Numbered from the stretch's first letter, positions 1 through 12,129 are shown. The stretch is DNA of 64,000 nt from Burkholderiaceae bacterium DAT-1 (GCA_019084025.1 JAHRBI010000005.1:1-64000), one strand, 5' to 3'. Notes: a model not told the origin generated them from the letters alone. Numbers and translations are program-made.

Positions 1-99
1 GTACACCTCCCGATCCTCTTCATTGCGAGGACCATAGCTCTCCGGTACTTCAGGCAAGGGCATCAGCTCTGCCGGGTCCAGTGAGTTAAGCGAGGCCAT
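1..99 (-). CDS. ParD-like antitoxin, N-terminal part (runs off window edge)
   Basis: Only the first 33 codons lie in the window. The start at 99 is preceded by AAGGAT eight bases upstream, which favours it over an in-frame ATG at 126 that sits only six bases from a TATAAT. The protein begins MASLNSLDPAELMPLPEV and is nearly superimposable on the antitoxin encoded at 55108-55314 (MTSLNLKSLDPAELMPLPDV), including the following SYGPR segment. By that match it is probably the antitoxin of a type II toxin-antitoxin pair. The toxin gene would lie to the left, outside the window, and cannot be confirmed. Confidence 0.7.
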   Translation of the reverse strand, partial: MASLNSLDPAELMPLPEVPESYGPRNEEDREVY

Positions 100-132
100 C
101 CGGGTATCCTTGTGTGCATGCTGCATGTTTCG

Positions 133-162
133 ATTATACCTCGCACTTCCCTTCATCCGCAA
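133..162 (-). promoter_or_regulatory. Promoter of the edge antitoxin gene
   Basis: On the minus strand TTGCGG (162-157) and a perfect TATAAT (138-133) are separated by 18 bases. Transcription would begin near 126, giving a leader of about 27 nt with a ribosome site before the ATG at 99. Confidence 0.55.
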
Positions 163-247
163 AGAGGGTGATATGCGGACACGCAACGGATGAAGCCTAT
201 CAGCTAATCTGTCCTTCGCGCTTAAGTGAACCGGATGCAAAAGCCTC

Positions 248-268
248 AAAAAAGGGGACTACTCCCCT
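248..268 (-). terminator. Rho-independent terminator
   Basis: Minus strand: AGGGGA, four-base loop, TCCCCT, then a run of T (268 down to 248). It closes the transcript carrying the 46-residue ORF and separates it from the antitoxin promoter. Confidence 0.75.
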
Positions 269-346
269 GCGCCATGTCGGAATCCGAACAGCCCCCAAAG
301 CCTTCAAGATCACCGCCAAACCCGGCACTAATCTCGCCTGAATCAC

Positions 347-487
347 CTACCCCTTGCGCGCCTCGCGTTCAATCAGGCGATATTCCCGCACGATTCCACG
401 GATGGCACCGGTCAGCGGGGCGAAGTAGAGGCGCAGGCTGTGTTTGGCGGTGCGCTTCAGGTCTTGGAGGGTGATGTATCCGTTCAT
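347..487 (-). CDS. Small basic protein, 46 residues, unknown function
   Basis: The frame starts at ATG 487 with GGAG seven bases upstream and ends in TAG at 347. The product begins MNGYITLQDLKRTAKHSL and is rich in Arg and Lys (for example IRGIVREYRLIEREARK), with a likely amphipathic helix through the second half. There is no signal peptide and no Cys or metal motif. A good ribosome site, a terminator about 80 bases downstream and a sensible protein composition support a real gene. It lies downstream of the immunity gene in the toxin island, on the same strand. I do not recognise the family. Confidence 0.55.
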   Translation of the reverse strand: MNGYITLQDLKRTAKHSLRLYFAPLTGAIRGIVREYRLIEREARKG

Positions 488-574
488 GTGGTCTCCATGG
501 GGAATTTAATGCCGGCCAGCCCCAAATCATTCACCCGGCCATGTAATGGGCGGGCTTTACACACTACCAGTCTA

Positions 575-1018
575 TTACACACCGATAATCGTAATACATG
601 TGCAGCATGAAACTTTGTCGTTAACCCAATCAATTAGCTCATCGATCATCGATACGATTTCCATCCTCATTCGCTCGAATTCTCGGTCAAACTCGGCCTT
701 TATTTCATCAAAAATAAATCCAAGTCCCTCGACGTCGCCGGGATTTTTTGCCGAAAGAAGATTTCTCCTTAACAATGAAAGCGTACTCACAATATCCTTC
801 CATACCGAAACTGGTATTTCACTTTCGCCCCAATGCCCATATTTTGAATATGCAGGCCAGCACTTACTAATGCAGAGCCCCACAAATCCAAACGCCTCTT
901 CATCGATATAGATGGCGGAGCTCCGGGCCAAAGAATCGATCTTCGTCCCCGGAATCAGCTCCATTATTAGCCCACGGCTTACTTGATCTTTCGTCTTTAG
1001 GCGAAAATCAATCTTCAT
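575..1018 (-). CDS. Candidate immunity protein of toxin cassette B
   Basis: 147 residues from ATG 1018, chosen over a TTG at 1030 because GAGG lies six bases before the ATG. There is no signal peptide or membrane segment, so it should be cytosolic. The middle holds an acidic and aromatic stretch (IYIDEEAFGFVGL, then WPAYSKYGHWGES) of a kind common in immunity proteins. The C-terminal third is a charged helix, ending in a Cys-rich tail (SCCTC). It begins 37 bases after the stop of the toxin-like frame at 1055-1396, the usual place for a cognate immunity gene. No precise family is recognised, so the role rests on position. Confidence 0.55.
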   Translation of the reverse strand: MKIDFRLKTKDQVSRGLIMELIPGTKIDSLARSSAIYIDEEAFGFVGLCISKCWPAYSKYGHWGESEIPVSVWKDIVSTLSLLRRNLLSAKNPGDVEGLGFIFDEIKAEFDREFERMRMEIVSMIDELIDWVNDKVSCCTCITIIGV

Positions 1019-1054
1019 ATCACGCCTCAAAAATTTTAATGTCGAATCGACTTC

Positions 1055-1396
1055 TTATCTGGCTCCAAATGAGATTATCCGTCCATCCGGGGCAATATCA
1101 ATGTATTTCCCGTTTTTGATGTAACGGGTCACATTCTCGGTGGCGCCATTGACATTACGCTTCTCCGCACCGCGAAGATTTTTCGAGAACTCCTCAGCTT
1201 TGCGTAAATATTGCTCCTCTGAACTTGCACCAACCTCTTTGCCGTGCTTGTCAAAATGCTGCTTTAACGAGTCCTCAGATGTTTCATGGCTACCTTCATG
1301 CCATTTCTCGTTTACACGAGTGTTATTGCGCCCTGAGTTATTTTTGTCATCAGGATCAGGCGAACCAGATGAAGCTCCACTGCTTGGGGCGCTAGT
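1055..1396 (-). pseudogene. Orphan toxin C-terminal module B (BECR-type RNase-like), no start codon
   Basis: A 113-codon open frame with no internal stop and no ATG, GTG or TTG in its first 90 codons. An in-frame TAA precedes it directly (1399-1397). It starts with a Ser/Gly/Pro linker (SAPSSGASSGSPDP). Next comes QHFDKHGKEVGASSEEQYL, then a Lys/Arg stretch, and it ends PDGRIISFGAR. The HFxKHGxEhG...eQYLxkA...dGrIxsF pattern is typical of C-terminal nuclease domains of the Barnase/EndoU/ColicinE5-D/RelE group at the tips of CdiA and Rhs proteins. Coding-quality sequence without a start fits a silent, displaced cassette. Expression would need recombination into a full-length gene or an unseen start. 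Confidence 0.65.
1375..1390 (-). repeat. Cassette junction repeat, copy B
   Basis: Minus strand GCCCCAAGCAGTGGAG, at the first codons of toxin module B. It matches 15 of 16 bases at 2737-2752, the first codons of module A, in the same reading frame (Ala-Pro-x-Ser-Gly). Confidence 0.7.
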
Positions 1397-2165
1397 TTAC
1401 AGGAACCGCCGTCTTTAGATTCAGGACAATACCCGCAAAGTCCCTTCTCGGTTTGGCTGAAAACCATGCTGTATTCTTGACACGAATTTGTGCAGTTATT
1501 TCTTCAACTGATCCACCATTAAATACTTGTTCCACCTGTTCCACTTTCCAGCTAGACGACCAAAACTTGTTAACTGGGACATTCATCCTGAATAGAGATT
1601 TTGGCTGAGATTGATCAAAAAAGAACAATTCACTTGGTTTCTCATGGTCATAGAAGAATATCTTATTATCGACCATTCCGACGAAGTCTTGGGACTCACT
1701 CAAGCCGTAGCGCACCCTTGCGACCTTCAATCCATCTGGAATGAGCACAAGCTTACCATCGTCGAAACTTAGAATGGCGGCATTGTAAATAATGCTACCA
1801 TCCGCAGCCGCACTAACCCCCCAATCAAATGAAAAAGCCGAGTGATCATCATACTTTGACAGATGATAGTAGAACTGCCTGCCCAATTGTGACCAAGGCG
1901 CCTCCCTCCACCTCCAGCCACTCGGTCGTTCAGAATACAGCACTTTTCCATTGCTACGTGCGTCAAGTTGTCCAACCCATTTCCAGTTTTCCAAAGGAAG
2001 ACTGACAGCTTCTAATTGAACCTTGACACTCCTATCTGAGCGGTTTTCATCGACTCCAAAAACCCACAAGTCGTTTCGCCCAGAACCCAACAGTGCGCCA
2101 ATATCCGCATGTACACTCTGTACCATCATCAGGAACCCCATCACTAGGTAAGCAAATATCCTCAT
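1392..2165 (-). CDS. Secreted protein, candidate immunity partner of toxin cassette A
   Basis: 257 residues. The first 20 or so form a Sec signal peptide (MRIFAYLVMGFLMMVQSVHA, cleavage after VHA), so the mature protein should be periplasmic. The rest is beta-rich with many Trp residues (WKWVGQLD, GWRWREAPW) and no catalytic motif that I can name. The ATG overlaps the stop of the upstream toxin-like frame (ATGA), so the two are translationally coupled. A periplasmic immunity protein would suit an effector acting in the periplasm, as the papain-like module A would. It ends in TAG at 1392, inside the first codons of module B. The immunity role is inferred from position. Confidence 0.55.
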   Translation of the reverse strand: MRIFAYLVMGFLMMVQSVHADIGALLGSGRNDLWVFGVDENRSDRSVKVQLEAVSLPLENWKWVGQLDARSNGKVLYSERPSGWRWREAPWSQLGRQFYYHLSKYDDHSAFSFDWGVSAAADGSIIYNAAILSFDDGKLVLIPDGLKVARVRYGLSESQDFVGMVDNKIFFYDHEKPSELFFFDQSQPKSLFRMNVPVNKFWSSSWKVEQVEQVFNGGSVEEITAQIRVKNTAWFSAKPRRDFAGIVLNLKTAVPVN

Positions 2166-2758
2166 TGCGAGCGCTCCAAATAGATTGACCTGACCAAATC
2201 AGGGTTCGCATATGTAACTCCGGATCCGGGTGTCTTTGCCTGTGACTCAAGTTGTCGTGTCATCGAGTCTGGCCATCGATATGGATACCAATTCACCGAG
2301 GAGCTGCCGCCGGCATACAAACTCTTCGATACCGACACGGTACACTGAGTACCGAATATACCCATGGGCGTCCAGTTCTCTTTGCCGCGCTCTTCAAGTG
2401 CTTTTCTTGCAAATGCCCCCCGGTCGGGGACATTTACCAAGTAGCTATGATCAGGCAATCGCCCCTCTTCTCTGAATGAATCAAAAGCAGACAGCGTCAT
2501 ATTATCTGCAACAGGTAAATGATTCTTAGGGAATTGGTTCAGTAATACGATGGCTGATTCTGGCTCAATCGCATTATAGTGACCAACTCCAGCATCCTTT
2601 CCTATCAATCCAAAGAATGCGCCTCGCTTGTCCCAGCTACTAATCAACAAGGTTGTCTCGATTGGCTCGGTTTCACCACTCCAGCTTGTAAGTAATGGTA
2701 TTCCACTTAGGTCAGAACGTCGGGATTGAGGTCCGTCTCCACTGCCTGGGGCAACAAA
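2162..2758 (-). pseudogene. Orphan toxin C-terminal module A (permuted papain-like hydrolase), no proper start
   Basis: The open frame begins directly after an in-frame TGA (2761-2759) and runs 199 codons to a TGA overlapping the next gene. The only possible start codons in the first part are paired TTGs at 2650-2645, without a ribosome site. After an APGSGDGP linker the protein carries GVGHYNAI and, about 85 residues later, GTQCTVSVSKSLYAGG followed by SVNWYPYRWP. His first, then Cys in a G-x-x-C...AGG context, resembles the permuted NlpC/P60-type papain folds (YiiX/Lnb_N-like) at Rhs and CdiA tips. The catalytic assignment is inferred. Like module B, it looks like a silent cassette. Confidence 0.55.
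2737..2752 (-). repeat. Cassette junction repeat, copy A
   Basis: Minus strand GCCCCAGGCAGTGGAG at the first codons of toxin module A. The single mismatch to copy B is a purine transition. It probably marks homology once shared with the linker of a full-length toxin gene. Confidence 0.7.
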
Positions 2759-2775
2759 TCACCCCACCATCATAC

Positions 2776-2808
2776 AAAAACAACCCGCCCCATCCGGAGC
2801 AGGTTGTT
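2776..2808 (-). terminator. Terminator of the OPT transporter gene
   Basis: Minus strand: AACAACC and GGGTTGTT arms with an inner GCTCC/GGGGC pairing, then TTTTT. It lies 17 bases past the transporter stop and also separates that gene from the toxin island. Confidence 0.8.
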
Positions 2809-2824
2809 CATTTACATCAACCAC

Positions 2825-6765
<3,941 letters not shown>

Positions 6766-6766
<1 letters not shown>

Positions 6767-7755
6767 TGAGCGAGCGTCCCGTTCCGCGCAACTTCCAGTC
6801 GATCCACTTTGCCAGCCAGCATCCCGGCAAAAAACTGATCGTACTGGGCGCCGTGCATGGCAATGAAATCGCCGGCACGATTGCGATTCGCCGCATCATT
6901 GCCGAATTCGAGGCCGGTACCCGTCAGCTGACTTGCGGCTCGGTGACCTTTGTGCCGATCACCAATCCGCAGGCTTACCAACTGAAGCAGCGCGCCGGTG
7001 ATCGCAACCTCAACCGCAATCTGGCACCGACCGATACGCCGCACGATTACGAAGATCATGTCGCCAACTGGCTGTGCCCGATTCTGGCGCAGCATGACGT
7101 ACTGCTCGATCTGCACACCTTCCAGTCACCCGGCCAGCCTTTTGCCATGGCCGGCCCGCATGACAACGAAGGTGTGCTCGAAGCCTTCAAGTTGAGTCAT
7201 GAAGAAGAATCGCTGGTCGTGCGTCTGGGTGTGCATCGCGTCGTCGATGGCTGGCTGGCGACCTACGCAGATGGTGTGGCAGAGCGGATCAAGCGCTTTG
7301 GCGACAACCCGAGCCGCATGGAGCAGCTGAATGCCGATCCGCGCTACGGCATGGGCACCACCGAATATGTGCGCGCACACGGCGGCTTCTCACTGACACT
7401 TGAATGCGGCCAGCACGACGATCCGAATGCGCCGGAAGTGGCTTATCAGGCCATCTGCAATACGCTGGCACATCTGGGCCTGATCAATGCACCGGCACCG
7501 GAGCGCGTGCGTCCGATCGAAGCACTGAATCTGTACAAGGTGGTTGATCGCCTGCATCCGGATGACCATTTCTCGCGCACCTGGGCAAGCTTTGATCCGG
7601 TCAAGGCGGGTGACATCATTGGTACGCGCCACGACGGCACTCAGGTGATCACCGAACACGATGGCTATATCGTTTTCCCGAACACTAAATCGGGCGTGGG
7701 TCAGGAATGGTTCTATCTGGCGCAGCCAAGTAGCCGCTTTGATCAGGTTGCCTGA
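6766..7755 (+). CDS. Succinylglutamate desuccinylase/aspartoacylase-family protein
   Basis: 329 residues of the AstE/AspA branch of the M14 zinc carboxypeptidase-like superfamily, which hydrolyses N-acylated amino acids. Zinc ligands are visible in GAVHGNEIAG (His31, Glu34) and in LLDLHTFQSP. An arginine substrate motif is in GDRNLNRNL, and the catalytic Glu lies in LTLECGQHDD. The C-terminal domain includes DGYIVFPN, as in aspartoacylases. The start codon overlaps the argS stop, so it is co-transcribed with argS. No astABCD genes are nearby, so arginine succinyltransferase metabolism is not indicated and the real substrate is unknown. Confidence 0.82.
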
Positions 7756-7782
7756 TCGTTAGGTTTGGCGTCCTGCAAACGA

Positions 7783-7810
7783 AACAAGGTCGGCATTCGC
7801 CGGCCTTGTT
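7783..7810. terminator. Convergent terminator hairpin
   Basis: AACAAGG and CCTTGTT arms with inner CGGC/GCCG and an ATTC loop. It lies between the convergent aspartoacylase-family and MocR genes. The T-tract is short on both strands, so it may serve both. Confidence 0.6.
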
Positions 7811-7839
7811 GCTTGAGTATTTGCCTACCATGCGGTGCG

Positions 7840-9273
7840 TCAGGCCGCTTCCATCTGCACGGCACTGATACAGTGTTCCAGCACATCCCACACCCGCTCC
7901 TTATCCAGATAGGCAAGATTCAGGCGCAGCCATGGCGTGGTTGTACTATCCGGCGTAAACAGCACACCCGGCGCCAGCATCACGCCCGATTCCATCGCCA
8001 GCTTGGCCAGCGGTGCGGTATCAAAGATATCGGGGCGGCGCACATACACAAACATGCCGCCCTGATATGGTGCCCAGAACTGGAATCCCAGCGCTTCCAA
8101 TCGCGGCACATAGCGACGGGCACATAGCTGCAGGCGATCCTGCACGCGTTCGACATGCTTGCGGTAGCTGCCATCCACCAGCATCGAATGCACCACGCGC
8201 TCGGATACTTCGGGGCTGCTCATGCCGGTTACGAGTTTCAGGTCGCACAGATCCTGTGCACGCTGCGCACTCGTAGCGATAAAACCCACGCGCAAATTGG
8301 CCGACAGGCTCTTGGAGAAGCCGCCGATATAAATCACGCGATCATGCTCGTCCAGTGCAGCCAGCCGCTCACCTGGCCCGCACTGAAAGTCGCCATACAA
8401 ATCGTCTTCAACAATCAGGAAGTCATATTTTTCAGCCAAGGCCAGAATGCCCTCTGCAACTTGCTTGCTAAGGCTGGTGCCTGTGGGGTTGTGCAGGACA
8501 CTTTGCGTAATAAACAGTCTCGGGCGGTGCTGAATCAGCAATGCTTCCAGTTCATCCAGATCGGGGCCTTCCTTGGTGCGAGGCACGCCAACGAGCTTGG
8601 AGCCGTGCAGCTTCTGGTTAGCGAATACATTGAAAAATCCGGGCGTATCGACAAAAACGACATCGCCATCCCGAACTAGATAACGCGAGATCAGATCAAT
8701 CGCGTGCATCGCCCCTACAGTCAGAACGATATGATCGGGACGATGATTCAATCCGATTTCTGCCAATCGCAAAGACAGCAATTGACGCAGGGGCAAATAT
8801 CCAGCCGGATCACCATAACGTGTCAGACGATGATTGGGGCGGCGGGTCAGCTCACGCAGGGCTCGACCGATTTCGTCTTCCGGGAGCCACTCTGGCGGGA
8901 GCCAGCCACATCCGGCACGGATCAGCTCGGACTCATCCGAGCCAGCATCCTGGCGCAATAGCCACAAGCTGCTCAGTACGCGCTTGAGCGGCTGTTCTGC
9001 GCGCGCCTCGCTGAGTGCCTTGCGCACTTCGGTTGGCTGTGCCACAAAAAATCCCGCACCGGGGCGGCTTTGCACCTGTCCACGTGCCACCAGCCGATCA
9101 TAGGCTTCAACAACGGTAAATTTCGAGACGCCGTGATCTACGGCGAACTTGCGAATAGACGGCAAACGCGAACCTGCACGCAAGCTTTTGTCCGCGATCC
9201 GGGCGCTCACTTCTGCAACAATCTGCTCTACGAGCGGAGTCGAGCTACCCGCTTCGATTTTGAATGCCACCAT
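7840..9273 (-). CDS. MocR-type GntR/aminotransferase transcriptional regulator
   Basis: 477 residues. Residues about 10-75 form a GntR winged helix (LVEQIVAEVSARI, LPSIRKFAVDHGVSKFTV). The rest is a fold-type I aminotransferase domain with NPTGTSLS, VEDDLYGDF and the pyridoxal-phosphate lysine in GGFSKSLSANLRVGF (Lys321). Such proteins bind PLP and regulate nearby genes in pyridoxal, GABA, taurine or amino-acid metabolism. No obvious target adjoins it. The divergent neighbour is a VanY-type peptidase gene, which is a possible target. The start at 9273 begins directly before the winged helix (MVAFKIEAGSSTPL). Confidence 0.87.
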   Translation of the reverse strand: MVAFKIEAGSSTPLVEQIVAEVSARIADKSLRAGSRLPSIRKFAVDHGVSKFTVVEAYDRLVARGQVQSRPGAGFFVAQPTEVRKALSEARAEQPLKRVLSSLWLLRQDAGSDESELIRAGCGWLPPEWLPEDEIGRALRELTRRPNHRLTRYGDPAGYLPLRQLLSLRLAEIGLNHRPDHIVLTVGAMHAIDLISRYLVRDGDVVFVDTPGFFNVFANQKLHGSKLVGVPRTKEGPDLDELEALLIQHRPRLFITQSVLHNPTGTSLSKQVAEGILALAEKYDFLIVEDDLYGDFQCGPGERLAALDEHDRVIYIGGFSKSLSANLRVGFIATSAQRAQDLCDLKLVTGMSSPEVSERVVHSMLVDGSYRKHVERVQDRLQLCARRYVPRLEALGFQFWAPYQGGMFVYVRRPDIFDTAPLAKLAMESGVMLAPGVLFTPDSTTTPWLRLNLAYLDKERVWDVLEHCISAVQMEAA

Positions 9274-9489
9274 GCCAGAATTCCCTGTTGAAGCGTACCT
9301 ACGTTATTCCAAAACCAGCGCTGCCATTCTTCGTCAAAGTCTGTCTACTGACGAGATCTGTGCGACGAACTGACGGCTCACGAGATTAAGCCCGGTCAAA
9401 ATGCGATAATCGGTAAACATTCTGCAAAAACTACTTCGATAGCTGCACCAGATCATGGACAATGCATCCGTCAGGATCGTACAACTCGC

Positions 9490-10038
9490 ATGCTTCCGGA
9501 TCAACGCATGTTTCACGAAAACACATCGCTTTCAACGAATTTAGCACTGCTCGGCATCCCGGCAGACTACGGTTCATTGCGCCGCCTAACGCCATTTTTG
9601 CAAGCCGAAAGTCTTGTTCCGCTGGGCTTGGACTGCTTCGGTCGCGATCAGTTCGCTACACCGGAAGCGGCCAGCGCATGGTTTGGCATGCGCGCGCAGG
9701 CGCAGCTTGACGGAATCGAACTGCAGTTGGTGAGTGCATTTCGCAGTATCGCCTACCAAACTGCCCTCATCCGCCGCAAGCTGGACGCAGGCCAGTCTAT
9801 TGATGACATCCTGCGAGTATCGGCCGCGCCCGGGTACAGCGAACATCACACCGGGCGCGCACTGGATATCAGTACGCCCGGCTTCACCGCACTCGAAGCC
9901 GAATTCGAACAGTCAGATGCGTATCGCTGGTTACTGACCGAAGCCGGCCGGTTTGGATTCACGCAATCCTATCCGCGAAACAACCCGCATCAGATCGACT
10001 TTGAACCCTGGCACTGGTGCTACCACCCTCAAGCCTGA
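9490..10038 (+). CDS. VanY-type D-alanyl-D-alanine carboxypeptidase
   Basis: 182 residues, peptidase family M15B. Zinc-site motifs are SEHHTGRALDIS and EPWHWCY. QLVSAFRSIAYQ is the conserved segment before the site. The family trims D-Ala from peptidoglycan stem peptides. No Sec signal is visible, so location is uncertain. An alternative start at 9508 (MFHENTSL) is equally possible, and no strong ribosome site decides between them. radA follows 8 bases later on the same strand, suggesting co-transcription. The 216-bp gap to the divergent MocR gene must hold both promoters; I see no clear -35/-10 pair there. Confidence 0.82.
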   Translation: MLPDQRMFHENTSLSTNLALLGIPADYGSLRRLTPFLQAESLVPLGLDCFGRDQFATPEAASAWFGMRAQAQLDGIELQLVSAFRSIAYQTALIRRKLDAGQSIDDILRVSAAPGYSEHHTGRALDISTPGFTALEAEFEQSDAYRWLLTEAGRFGFTQSYPRNNPHQIDFEPWHWCYHPQA

Positions 10039-10046
10039 AGCAGAAC

Positions 10047-11411
10047 ATGGCCAAACAAAAGACACAGTACACCTGTAATGAGTGCGGAGCAGTCGTCCCT
10101 AAATGGCAGGGCCAATGCCCCGGCTGCGCCGCGTGGAACACACTCAATGAAACAGTTGTTGATACCCGCCCCGCCGGTAATCGATTCCAGTCGCTTGCTG
10201 CTGGCGGCGGCATACAAAAGCTCGATACGGTTGAGACGACAGAGGCGCCGCGCATGCCCACTGGTTCCGACGAGCTTGACCGCGTGCTTGGCGGCGGACT
10301 GGTCAGGGGTGCTGTTGTCCTGATCGGTGGCGATCCGGGTATTGGCAAATCCACCCTGTTGCTGCAGGCGCTGGCGCATATTGGCTCGCAGCGGAAAGTG
10401 CTCTATGTCAGCGGCGAAGAATCTGCCCAGCAGGTAGCATTGCGAGCCAGACGCCTGTCTGTCGATACGAGCGGCATAAGCATGCTGGCGGAAATCGAAC
10501 TGCAATCGATTCTGGCGGCTCTCAATAGCGAAAAGCCAGAAGTCGCCGTGATCGACTCCATCCAGACTGTATACACTGCCGACATGCAATCCGCGCCCGG
10601 CTCGGTCGCACAGGTGCGTGAGTGTGCGGCGCAGTTGACCCGATTTGCCAAGTCCACCGGCACCACCCTGCTACTTGTCGGCCATGTCACCAAGGAAGGT
10701 GCGCTGGCAGGTCCACGGGTACTGGAACATATTGTCGATGCCGTGCTCTATTTCGAAGGCGATACCCATTCGAGCTTCCGCCTGATTCGCGCACAGAAAA
10801 ACCGCTTTGGTGCCGTAAATGAACTCGGCGTATTCGCCATGACCGATCGCGGGCTGCGCGGTGTGACAAATCCCTCCGCACTGTTCCTTTCGCAACATGA
10901 AGAACCCGTTCCCGGTGCCTGCGTGTTAGTCACACAAGAAGGCACCCGACCGCTTTTGGTGGAAATTCAGGCACTGGTGGATGAAGCGCACGCCCCCAAT
11001 GTTAAACGCCTGACCGTTGGCCTTGAGCAGAATCGTCTGGCCATGCTGCTTGCCGTCATGCACCGGCATGCTGGCGTTGCCTGTTTTGATCAGGACGTTT
11101 TCATTAATGCAGTGGGTGGCGTGCGCATCAACGAGCCCGCGGCCGACTTGGCTATTTTGCTGGCGATTCACTCATCTTTGCGCAATCGTCCGCTACCTGA
11201 AAAACTGGTTGTCTTCGGCGAAGTGGGTCTGGCGGGTGAGGTGCGTCCTGTGCAACGCGGTCAAGAACGCCTGAAAGAAGCAGCAAAACTCGGCTTTACA
11301 CGGGCAATTATTCCCAAGGCCAATGCGCCTAAACAGGCGATTCCCGGCATGGAAGTCATTGCGGTCGAACGGCTGGAGGCAGCGATACAGGCTCCGCGCG
11401 ACCTTGAATAA
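10047..11411 (+). CDS. radA: DNA repair protein RadA
   Basis: 454 residues. RadA is a RecA-like helicase that processes branched recombination intermediates. Order: C4 zinc finger (CNECG...CPGC, residues 9-29), Walker A in GDPGIGKSTLLLQ near residue 95, the RadA-specific KNRFGAVNELGVF, and a C-terminal Lon-protease-like domain (FGEVGLAGEVRPV). The start is ATG 10047 (MAKQKTQYTC), the family start; the frame is open upstream into the preceding gene. It follows the carboxypeptidase gene by only 8 bases. Confidence 0.95.
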   Translation: MAKQKTQYTCNECGAVVPKWQGQCPGCAAWNTLNETVVDTRPAGNRFQSLAAGGGIQKLDTVETTEAPRMPTGSDELDRVLGGGLVRGAVVLIGGDPGIGKSTLLLQALAHIGSQRKVLYVSGEESAQQVALRARRLSVDTSGISMLAEIELQSILAALNSEKPEVAVIDSIQTVYTADMQSAPGSVAQVRECAAQLTRFAKSTGTTLLLVGHVTKEGALAGPRVLEHIVDAVLYFEGDTHSSFRLIRAQKNRFGAVNELGVFAMTDRGLRGVTNPSALFLSQHEEPVPGACVLVTQEGTRPLLVEIQALVDEAHAPNVKRLTVGLEQNRLAMLLAVMHRHAGVACFDQDVFINAVGGVRINEPAADLAILLAIHSSLRNRPLPEKLVVFGEVGLAGEVRPVQRGQERLKEAAKLGFTRAIIPKANAPKQAIPGMEVIAVERLEAAIQAPRDLE

Positions 11412-11557
11412 TGCCACCATGCCCCCAACTGGAAAAGGTACTATCGCCCCGATTAAAACGATTCATGGGCTTTTACTTTTCGTGAATCCCAGTTTCGTTT
11501 AGGATGGCGACGATTGGGGCGCGAGTTCGCCCGGAACCCCTTACGGAGATAATTTTC

Positions 11558-11887
11558 ATGAGCAGCGATCTGATTCATCACGTTACCGACGCATCCTTTG
11601 AGCAGGAAATCCTGCAAGCTGCGGGCCCCGTGCTGGTCGACTACTGGGCTGAATGGTGTGGTCCGTGCAAGATGATCGCCCCGATCCTCGACGAAGTCGC
11701 AGCTGAATACAACGGTAAGCTGAAGGTTTCCAAGCTGAATATCGACGAAAACCAAGCTACGCCTGCTAAATTCGGCATTCGCGGCATTCCAACCCTGATG
11801 ATTTTCAAGGATGGCAGCGTCGTCGCCACCAAGGTTGGCGCTTTGTCCAAGTCGCAATTGACCGCCTTTATCGACAGCAATCTGTAA
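11558..11887 (+). CDS. trxA: Thioredoxin 1
   Basis: 109 residues, the usual thioredoxin length. The active site is WCGPCK at residues 33-38, preceded by VLVDYWAE. A cis-Pro is in [11 protein letters not shown]. It reduces disulfides in cytoplasmic proteins such as ribonucleotide reductase. The start is ATG 11558 ([11 protein letters not shown]), with CGGAG about nine bases upstream. The trxA-rho order is conserved in many proteobacteria. Confidence 0.95.
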   Translation: MSSDLIHHVTDASFEQEILQAAGPVLVDYWAEWCGPCKMIAPILDEVAAEYNGKLKVSKLNIDENQATPAKFGIRGIPTLMIFKDGSVVATKVGALSKSQLTAFIDSNL

Positions 11888-11950
11888 TCATTTCTGTCGC
11901 ATTCGTGTCGCGCAACACACCAAGATCGTTGCGCGACTCACTTGATTCCA

Positions 11951-11979
11951 TTGACATTACGCATTCAAGCGTCTAACCT
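11951..11979 (+). promoter_or_regulatory. Possible rho promoter
   Basis: A perfect TTGACA (11951-11956) is followed after 17 bases by a weak TAACCT. It would give rho a leader of roughly 140 nt, in keeping with the long autoregulated leaders known for rho. Confidence 0.3.
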
Positions 11980-12129
11980 TGCTTCAGGTGCGCCGTTCAG
12001 GCAATCCTTCCAGGCCCTAAGCGGTTTGTGATCACGTGGCTTTTCGCCAAGACTTCTACCTGAATCCACTCACTCTGATTCCAGACTGCAGCCCTCTACT
12101 ATTCTTTCATTCGGAAAGAACCTGCACAC

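Noticed and set aside
1140-1418. Plus-strand frame of 92 codons across toxin module B
   Set aside because: The minus-strand frame here has a recognisable toxin pattern; the plus frame has none.
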